Part shown: positions 1 through 4,692 of the stretch, piece by piece
Position numbering within the stretch: the stretch's first letter is position 1
How the letters are laid out: each line of letters starts with the position of its first letter
Origin: Bacillota bacterium
GTDB lineage: Bacteria; Bacillota; Clostridia; Peptostreptococcales; Anaerovoracaceae
Assembly: GCA_016283945.1 (NCBI GenBank)
Contig: JAEENW010000042.1
Span: 1-5,838 of the forward strand
Reading direction: 5' to 3'
DNA length: 5,838 nt
Position numbers and translations under genes: made by a program
The notes under the pieces: generated by a model
The model's input: the letters and a program-made list of their open reading frames with translations, nothing else
What the model was told of the DNA's origin: nothing
Database searches by the model: none

Positions 1-795
1 CACGCCCTCGAGGCTCGGATCCTCGTAGCTCTGCCAGGTGCTGAGGAAGGTCGTCTTCGCAGTCCTGACCGCGCCCATGAAGACCACGTTGAAGCCTACG
101 CGAACCATGCTCTTAAGCAGCGGTATGGCCTCGAAGGGTATGGTCCCGCGCCGGGCCTGCTCCTCGAAGCTGAGGCTCGGCACCACGTAGCGCCTGAATA
201 TGACCGCCGAGCGGCCGCTCTTGGCCATGGGCTCGGCGAACACCGTGACCCTCGTCCCGTCGAGAAGGTAGGTCTCGTAGTAGCTCCTGTCCATCCTCGC
301 CTCGGGGGTGAGGAGCAGGAACGCCCTTATGAGCCGCTCCTTGCGCGAGGCCGATATGCGCTGCGGCTTTCTGACCATGCGCCCCTCCTCGAGGAAGAAG
401 ATGTTCTCCCCGACGATCTTGGCCGAGCTGCTCTGGGCGTAGCCCTCGGTGAACCACTCCGCTATGCCCGCGAGGCCCCAGTTCTCGTGATAGACCGCGT
501 CCTCCAGGCTCGCGTACCAGGGCGGGAAGGGAACGCCCTCGCTGCCCTCCTCCCTGACTATCTGAAGTATCCTCTCCTTGAAGAAGTTCTTTTCCTTTTC
601 GTAGCCTATGATCGCGCGCTTCTGCAGCTCGAGCACCGAGACCGCGCTGTCGCGGCTCTCCCAGTCCGAGAAAAAAACGTCGCTAACCCGGCCGCAGAGG
701 CGGTAGAACTCGCCGAGCTCATCCTCTCCGGCCGCCGCCCTTCCGGGCGCCCTGCCGCCGCTCTTCAGGTAGGCGTCGAAGTCGAAGCCGCTCAT
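1..795 (-). CDS. CpaF/TadA-like secretion ATPase, N-terminal part (cut by window edge)
   Basis: Partial gene; the 265 N-terminal residues are present and the frame stays open to base 1. By family it would be the cytoplasmic hexameric ATPase that powers assembly of a Tad/Flp-type pilus or a related type II/IV secretion machine. Residues 1-150 are a divergent N-terminal region that I cannot assign. Residues 178-265 match the CpaF layout: a DGTRV segment (179-183), an FRRY segment (200-203) corresponding to the family's IRRF, then 'VGFNVVFMGAVRTAKTTF' (233-250) with the P-loop. The P-loop reads G241-A-V-R-T-A246-K247-T248, so the usual glycine before the lysine is alanine; lysine and threonine are kept. 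Walker B and the Asp/His boxes lie outside the window. ATG at 795 overlaps the preceding stop by 4 bases (ATGA), and GGAAAGG lies just upstream. Family assignment is good; the exact subfamily is uncertain. Confidence 0.8.
   Translation of the reverse strand, partial: MSGFDFDAYLKSGGRAPGRAAAGEDELGEFYRLCGRVSDVFFSDWESRDSAVSVLELQKRAIIGYEKEKNFFKERILQIVREEGSEGVPFPPWYASLEDAVYHENWGLAGIAEWFTEGYAQSSSAKIVGENIFFLEEGRMVRKPQRISASRKERLIRAFLLLTPEARMDRSYYETYLLDGTRVTVFAEPMAKSGRSAVIFRRYVVPSLSFEEQARRGTIPFEAIPLLKSMVRVGFNVVFMGAVRTAKTTFLSTWQSYEDPSLEGV
52..75 (-). other. Atypical Walker A motif (G-A-V-R-T-A-K-T) of the CpaF-like ATPase
   Basis: These bases encode residues 241-248 of the CpaF-like protein. The pattern is G-x4-A-K-T instead of the G-x4-G-K-T normal for CpaF/PilT-type ATPases. 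Alanine before the lysine is also known from other P-loop families (MoxR-type AAA+ proteins carry GTAK), so nucleotide binding is plausible. Confidence 0.8.
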
Positions 796-1514
796 AACCT
801 TTCCGCTATCCTTCCGCAGAGCAGGGCTATGTCCTTGCGGAAGCCCCCGTCCCTGAAGCGCAGCAGCGGGAGCTGCTCGGCCTCGGCAGAGGACGCTGCC
901 GACGATTCCCTCACCGTCAGTATGTCCGCGTCTCCGGCGGCGAGCCTTCTCGCCATGTAGCCCGGAGTGTAAGCTGCCCCGCTTCCGAAGCGGTTCACCG
1001 CCAGCACATCCGCGGAAATCCCGAGCCTGGCGTAGACCGGGCTGAACTGCTCCATGCGCCTCAGGCAGCTCTCGCGCTGAAGCGCTACCGAGATTCTGTC
1101 GTCCGCCGCGAACATCAGCCCGAGCGACAGTCCTCTGTCGGGCTCGCAGCCGCAGTCGCAGACTATGAGGTCGAAGCGCGGCGAGAGCGCCTCCGCGAGA
1201 AAGCTCCCGTCGTCCGGGTGCATGTCCGAGAAGTCCGCCGGCCCCTCTCCCGCTCCGATGGCGTGAAAGCCCGCGCTTATCTTCGACCGCTCGACGATCT
1301 CGTCGACGTCGGGGTTCCGCTTGAGTATGTGCGGGGCTATGCTCCTCAGCGCGAGACCGCCCCTGACGTACTCGGGGCTTCCCGGGCTCTGGGCGAATAT
1401 GATCAGTACCCTGATGCCCGCGAAGGACGAGGCTATGTGCTCCGCGGCGCAGACAGCCAGCATGCTGGTCCCGGCGCCGTGGCAGCCCCCGTGAAAGCTC
1501 ACGACGCGGCTCAT
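792..1514 (-). CDS. CpaE/TadZ-like MinD-superfamily protein with degenerate P-loop
   Basis: 240 residues. By family and context this is the CpaE/TadZ-type protein that positions or recruits a Tad pilus assembly machine at the cytoplasmic face. The N-terminus has the MinD/ParA fold signature: a beta strand (VVSF), then a glycine-rich loop G9-G-C-H-G-A-G-T16-S17, followed by a helix. The lysines expected in a deviant Walker A (KGGxGKT) are absent: H8 stands at the first position and T16 at the second. A Walker-B-like strand FDLIVCD (114-120) is followed by CGC instead of the usual TPP or LGG. The receiver domain found at the N-terminus of many CpaE proteins is missing, so this is a short form. 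The start at 1514 is supported by GGAGG at 1521-1525 with 6-base spacing. Both ends overlap neighbouring genes by 4 bases, indicating translational coupling. Loss of ATP hydrolysis is an inference from the missing lysine. Confidence 0.72.
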   Translation of the reverse strand: MSRVVSFHGGCHGAGTSMLAVCAAEHIASSFAGIRVLIIFAQSPGSPEYVRGGLALRSIAPHILKRNPDVDEIVERSKISAGFHAIGAGEGPADFSDMHPDDGSFLAEALSPRFDLIVCDCGCEPDRGLSLGLMFAADDRISVALQRESCLRRMEQFSPVYARLGISADVLAVNRFGSGAAYTPGYMARRLAAGDADILTVRESSAASSAEAEQLPLLRFRDGGFRKDIALLCGRIAERL

Positions 1515-2212
1515 GGCTCACCTCCGATTTCGTCAGCGGCAACGCAGATCACGAGGCAGCGCCTGAGATCCGCGCTCACGTAGCTTCCTCCCGCGACGAG
1601 AGCGGCTTCGTGAGCCTCTGTCCCCGCGAGTATCCTGAAGAAATCATCCTTAGTGCAGACGATCTCGATGTTTTCTATGATGCCGTCGGAGACGCGGCTG
1701 AGCAGGTTCTCGCCCCGCCTCGGCTCGTTCAGCGCCTGCTCGGAGCTTCCCCTGAGGTAAGCCGCTTTGAAGCTCCCGAGCTCCAGACCCTCGAGCGTAA
1801 AGAAGCTCAGCTCGTCCCCCGCGCACAGCGACGCGGGTCTCGAGTATATCCACGCAGCCGGGATGGAATATATGCTCTGCCCCGGTCCGAGCAGCCTGAC
1901 GTCCGCGGCGAACATGTCGTCCCTGATCTGCTCGCCCGCGCTCATGTCGCGCACAGCTTTCAGCCCGGAGAGCCGGGCCGCGTCGTCCGGGCTCAGAGCG
2001 CCGGCTACAGCGGCCTCGGGCGGGACGCTGAGCTCAGCGATATCCGAAGGCGACAGAGTCTCGCCGGCCTTAAGCTCCGCGGACAGCGCCGCGACCCTGA
2101 CCATAAGCGCCCTCTCCCTGCCGGCGGATTCCCAGTAGAACACGCCGGCCAGGCTGAGCAGCATCAAAAGCGCTCCTATCAGCGTCTTTTTTCTGATCCT
2201 GAAACCCCGCAT
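1511..2212 (-). CDS. SAF-domain membrane protein, CpaB/RcpC-like, first gene of Tad-like operon
   Basis: 233 residues from the preferred start. A basic N-terminus (MRGFRIRKK) is followed by one membrane segment at about residues 10-27 (TLIGALLMLLSLAGVFYW) and then a probably extracytoplasmic part. Residues about 37-106 have the SAF/CpaB pattern: 'LKAGETLSPSDIAEL' (47-61), then GLKAV (83-87), then 'MSAGEQIRDDMF' (90-101). CpaB/RcpC proteins are periplasmic or envelope-anchored parts of the Flp pilus machine. The C-terminal 120 residues are not recognised in detail. An in-frame ATG lies 18 bases upstream at 2230, but 2212 is preferred because GGAGG at 2218-2222 sits 5 bases before it and because the predicted transcript would begin at about 2235, leaving almost no leader for the upstream ATG. 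The stop overlaps the start of the MinD-like gene by 4 bases. Fairly sure of the SAF domain and anchor; the specific pilus role rests on context. Confidence 0.72.
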   Translation of the reverse strand: MRGFRIRKKTLIGALLMLLSLAGVFYWESAGRERALMVRVAALSAELKAGETLSPSDIAELSVPPEAAVAGALSPDDAARLSGLKAVRDMSAGEQIRDDMFAADVRLLGPGQSIYSIPAAWIYSRPASLCAGDELSFFTLEGLELGSFKAAYLRGSSEQALNEPRRGENLLSRVSDGIIENIEIVCTKDDFFRILAGTEAHEAALVAGGSYVSADLRRCLVICVAADEIGGEP

Positions 2213-2217
2213 CCAAT

Positions 2218-2222
2218 CCTCC
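2218..2222 (-). promoter_or_regulatory. Shine-Dalgarno GGAGG deciding the start of the SAF-domain gene
   Basis: Read on the minus strand, GGAGG is followed by ATTGG and then ATG at 2212. No comparable ribosome binding site precedes the in-frame ATG at 2230, where the upstream bases are CCAGAAA. Confidence 0.75.
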
Positions 2223-2241
2223 GTTTCCATTTTCTGGCAAC

Positions 2242-2270
2242 AGTATATCAGGGCGCCGTCTCCATTTCAA
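2242..2270 (-). promoter_or_regulatory. Sigma-70-type promoter of the Tad-like operon (TTGAAA-17-TATACT, extended -10)
   Basis: On the minus strand TTGAAA (2270-2265) is separated by 17 bases from TATACT (2247-2242). A TG dinucleotide one base upstream of the -10 box gives an extended -10 (TGATATACT). Each hexamer differs from consensus at one position and the spacing is optimal. Bases 2271-2289 immediately upstream are AT-rich and could act as an UP element. Transcription would start near 2235, just before the SAF-domain gene. This looks like a constitutive housekeeping-type promoter; no operator was seen. Confidence 0.75.
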
Positions 2271-2289
2271 CCATTATTTTACATTTATT

Positions 2290-2320
2290 GGCAGCAAAAC
2301 AGCTCCGCCTCAGGCGGAGC
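2290..2320 (-). terminator. Second rho-independent terminator downstream of hemW
   Basis: A perfect 8-base-pair stem, GCTCCGCC with loop TGA (minus strand), spans 2302-2320. It is followed on the minus strand by TGTTTTGCTGCC. The T-tract is short, so this may be a backup to the first terminator. Confidence 0.65.
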
Positions 2321-2327
2321 CAGTTCA

Positions 2328-2354
2328 GCAAAAGACCCCGCGCAGCGCGCGGGG
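2328..2354 (-). terminator. First rho-independent terminator of hemW
   Basis: A perfect 8-base-pair GC stem (CCCCGCGC, loop GCT, GCGCGGGG on the minus strand, 2336-2354) is followed by TCTTTTGC. It starts 23 bases after the hemW stop codon and is oriented to terminate hemW transcription. Together with the second hairpin it insulates the downstream Tad-like operon. Confidence 0.8.
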
Positions 2355-2377
2355 CCATGGTATTTATAAAACTCCTG

Positions 2378-3625
2378 CTACAGCTCCTCCAGCAGCCTCT
2401 CCATGACGGGATTGGTCCTGTCGAGCCCCTCGGCCGTAAAGGCTATCCTCTCGCAGTCCAGCCCGCTTCTGCGCAGCATGCCCTCCGCGATCAGCTCGTC
2501 CAGAGCCTCTCCGAAGTCCTGCTCGAAGGCACATCCGAACAACCGCCGATACAGCTCCGTGTCCAGCCCGTCGATCAGCCTCAGCTGCGTGAAGACGAAA
2601 TCGCCCTTGAGCTCAGAGACGTCCGGGGCAGCCCCGTCCGGCCTGACGCTCTCCGAGAACCTCACGCCGTCGATGAAGGAGTGCGCCGCCATGCCGAGCC
2701 CCAGATAGGGCTCCATCGTCCAGTAGCGCAGGTTGTGGGCGCATTCGAAGCCGGGCCTGGCCGCGTTCGAGACCTCGTAGTGGCGGTATCCCCCGTCCTT
2801 CAGCATCTCCAGCGCGCGGCGGTACATCGCCCGGTTCTCCTCCCAGTCCGGAAGCTCGAGCCTTCCCGCGCGGTAATCCTCGAAGAACGGCGTGCCCTCC
2901 TCGAGCTGCAGGCTGTAGAACGAGATGTGCTGAACGCCGAGCTCTATCGCCCTCCTCAGGCTGTCCTCCCAGGAGCGCAGCGTTTGCCCCGGAACTCCCA
3001 TCATCAGGTCGACGTTGACGTTTGGAAAGCTCTCCCGCGCGAGTCTGACCGCCTCCTCCGCCTCGGCTGAGCTGTGTATCCTGCCCATGATCCCGAGAAC
3101 GCGGTCGTCGAAGCTCTGGACGCCCAGGCTTATCCTGTTGAAGCCGGCTGCCCGGTAAGCCGCGAGCGACTCCGCGCTCACCGTTCCCGGATTAGCCTCT
3201 AGGCTGATCTCCGCGCCCTCCTCGAAGTCAAACGCGTCCTTCAGCCGCGCGAGCGCCCCGCAAACGAGCGATGGATCCACCGCGCTCGGAGTCCCGCCTC
3301 CGAAGAAGACGCTCCCTATCGAAAAGCGCTCCGAATAGAGCCTTCCGGCCTCATCGATCTGCTGTCCGAGCCGCGCGAAGTAATCCTCAGGGCTCCCCGC
3401 CGGGCACGATGCCCACGCTTTCCCCGCTCCGGCGCCGCGGTATGGCGCGCTTCCGCCGGCGCAGCCTGCCAGCTCGCCGTCCCCCATCGGAAACGACACG
3501 AAATCGCAGTACCTGCACTTGCGCACACAGTAAGGGACGTGAATGTAGATCCCCAGCTTCGAAGAGCGCGCAAAGGCATCCGCTCCATCCTGCGCGATTT
3601 TAAAACTCGATTTGTTTTCTTCCAT
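2378..3625 (-). CDS. hemW: HemW, radical-SAM heme chaperone-like protein (HemN family)
   Basis: 415 residues. HemW is a cytoplasmic radical-SAM protein related to coproporphyrinogen III dehydrogenase (HemN). It binds heme and is thought to deliver it to client proteins rather than to oxidise coproporphyrinogen. The cluster motif C33-x3-C37-x2-C40 (PYCVRKCRYCDF) binds the 4Fe-4S cluster. GGGTPS at 109-114, SLEANPGT at 141-148 and GVQSF at 168-172 are typical of the family. HNLRYW at 297-302 matches the HNxxYW motif characteristic of HemW rather than HemN. The HemN C-terminal domain follows at about 330-405. It is longer than the usual 370-390 residues, mainly because of a Gly/Ala/Cys-rich stretch at about 47-78 right after the cysteine motif. 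The start at 3625 has GAGGAAGG upstream. The lysR stop lies 24 bases upstream on the same strand, so the two are probably co-transcribed. Confidence 0.92.
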   Translation of the reverse strand: MEENKSSFKIAQDGADAFARSSKLGIYIHVPYCVRKCRYCDFVSFPMGDGELAGCAGGSAPYRGAGAGKAWASCPAGSPEDYFARLGQQIDEAGRLYSERFSIGSVFFGGGTPSAVDPSLVCGALARLKDAFDFEEGAEISLEANPGTVSAESLAAYRAAGFNRISLGVQSFDDRVLGIMGRIHSSAEAEEAVRLARESFPNVNVDLMMGVPGQTLRSWEDSLRRAIELGVQHISFYSLQLEEGTPFFEDYRAGRLELPDWEENRAMYRRALEMLKDGGYRHYEVSNAARPGFECAHNLRYWTMEPYLGLGMAAHSFIDGVRFSESVRPDGAAPDVSELKGDFVFTQLRLIDGLDTELYRRLFGCAFEQDFGEALDELIAEGMLRRSGLDCERIAFTAEGLDRTNPVMERLLEEL

Positions 3626-3649
3626 GCTGAAGCCTTCCTCACACAGACT

Positions 3650-4564
3650 CTAGAACACGCTCTCTCTGCTCGCGGTCTCCTCAATCACGAACTTCCCGAG
3701 CTCGACCCTGCGGAGCTTGATCCATGCGTACTCCGCGTAGATCTCTGAGTCCTCGATGGGTATTAGACGGATATCACTGTATTCGCACATCTCAGGAAAG
3801 ATCTCGGGAGGCACAGCAATGAGTCCAAGCGCCGACGTTTCGTGTATAGCCTGGTAAAAGATCTTTGGGTTGTTGGTCTTGATCAATCCACGCGCTTGAG
3901 CCGCGATTCCCAGAGCCTCCGCGAAGTTGCACATCAAATCACCGCTGTAATCTGCAAAGCATATCACTGTTTGTCCGAGGATCTCGGCGCGCGACGTCTT
4001 TTCGGCTCCATAAAGAGGGCTGGCAGGCCCGACCGCGGCATAGATTGCGGAACGCGATACTTCGTGATACTCGATATCGAGATTCTTCAGCCTGATCTTC
4101 ATCTCCTTTATGAAAGGCGAGAGCACACAGATCGTCGCATAATCCACCTGCAGCGTTGATATAAGCCCTATGATCTCATCGAGACTCGTGGAGTTGTGAT
4201 AATGCAGCATGACCGGCTGTCCGTCATATCTCGTGATCGGGAACGGAAGCCGCGACGTAACTCTGCAGTAGAGCGAAGCGGTCCTGAGGGTCGGCCTGGC
4301 CGGAGACTCGCCGGTGATGAGCTCATCTGTCAGATGCTGGCACTCGCGTTCAACGGTACGCGCCCTTTCAAGCACGAGCTTACCCCGTTCAGTCAGCACG
4401 ACTCCGCTTCGCGTCCTCTCAAAGAGCTCATAGCCCAGCTCCTCCTCAAACTGCTTGACGGAGCGGCTGAGGCTGGGCTGTGATATGAACAGGCGTCTTG
4501 CGGCCTCGCTGAACGAGCCGGTATCGGCGATCTCTATGATCTGTGAAAGCTGTTCAAGTCTCAT
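3650..4564 (-). CDS. LysR-family transcriptional regulator
   Basis: 304 residues, the standard LysR length. An N-terminal winged helix-turn-helix has its DNA-contacting part at about residues 18-37, 'FSEAARRLFISQPSLSRSVK', then the typical wing ELGYELFERTRSGVVLTERG (42-61). A linker helix (about 62-88) leads to an effector-binding domain (about 92-295) resembling a periplasmic binding protein. The ligand cannot be told from sequence. The start at 4564 is chosen because GAGGAG lies a few bases upstream and the protein then begins MRLEQLSQ as LysR proteins do; an upstream in-frame ATG at 4606 has no ribosome binding site and would add 14 residues not expected in the family. The gene is divergent from an M20 peptidase gene, so that gene is the likely target. 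hemW follows 24 bases downstream. Base composition is lower in GC than in hemW. Confidence 0.9.
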   Translation of the reverse strand: MRLEQLSQIIEIADTGSFSEAARRLFISQPSLSRSVKQFEEELGYELFERTRSGVVLTERGKLVLERARTVERECQHLTDELITGESPARPTLRTASLYCRVTSRLPFPITRYDGQPVMLHYHNSTSLDEIIGLISTLQVDYATICVLSPFIKEMKIRLKNLDIEYHEVSRSAIYAAVGPASPLYGAEKTSRAEILGQTVICFADYSGDLMCNFAEALGIAAQARGLIKTNNPKIFYQAIHETSALGLIAVPPEIFPEMCEYSDIRLIPIEDSEIYAEYAWIKLRRVELGKFVIEETASRESVF

Positions 4565-4650
4565 GTTCTTCTCCTCGTCCGATCCATGTCCATACGCGCA
4601 GAGCATGGTGTTAGATGTCTTTATTGCATTTTAACTCAGGATGGCTGGGG

Positions 4651-4673
4651 AATAAAATGTATTTAATAAAATG
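4651..4673 (+). repeat. Direct repeat of AATAAAATG, two copies
   Basis: AATAAAATG occurs at 4651-4659 and again at 4665-4673, offset by 14 bases, immediately upstream of the peptidase ribosome binding site. It may be part of an operator or promoter, or a chance product of AT-rich sequence. Confidence 0.5.
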
Positions 4674-4679
4674 GATCAC

Positions 4680-4685
4680 AGGAGG
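4680..4685 (+). promoter_or_regulatory. Shine-Dalgarno AGGAGG of the M20 peptidase gene
   Basis: A perfect AGGAGG stands 7 bases before the ATG at 4693 and sets that codon as the start. The nearby ATG at 4671 is in another frame. Confidence 0.85.
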
Positions 4686-4692
4686 CCGACAA

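Larger units (their letters stand above)
4565..4692. promoter_or_regulatory. Divergent promoter/operator region between lysR and the M20 peptidase gene
   Basis: The 128 bases contain no gene. The centre (4621-4674) is AT-rich. On the plus strand TAAAAT (4653-4658) is a possible -10 for the peptidase, with a weak TTTAAC 17 bases upstream. On the minus strand TAAAAT (4633-4628) is a possible -10 for lysR. The two candidate promoters would overlap, as is common in LysR-controlled divergent pairs. TTATTGCATTTTAA (4621-4634) contains a T-N11-A pattern with TTA...TAA ends that could be a LysR box; this is weak and unproven. Confidence 0.45.

Noticed and set aside
113..457. A 114-codon minus-strand open frame.
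   Set aside because: It is in another frame within the CpaF-like gene, which is supported by motifs and by its overlap with the upstream gene.
487..960. A 157-codon plus-strand open frame, and similar ones at 1218-1583 and 1767-2138.
   Set aside because: They lie antisense to the CpaF-like, MinD-like and SAF genes and their translations show no family features.
2302..2354. The two adjacent hairpins as a repeat array or CRISPR-like element.
   Set aside because: The stems differ in sequence, there is one copy of each, and both are followed by T-tracts, so terminators explain them.
1610..3070. A 486-codon open frame on the plus strand.
   Set aside because: It runs antisense across the SAF gene, two terminators and hemW, has no recognisable motif, and the opposite strand carries convincing genes. 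It is a by-product of high GC content.
3316..3684. A 122-codon minus-strand open frame across the hemW start.
   Set aside because: It overlaps hemW in a different frame; the HemW cysteine motif is in the other frame. There is no sign of a frameshift because the hemW frame is intact throughout.
4565..4606. Longer start of the LysR regulator at 4606.
   Set aside because: There is no ribosome binding site, the 14 extra residues are atypical of LysR proteins, and GAGGAG precedes the start at 4564.
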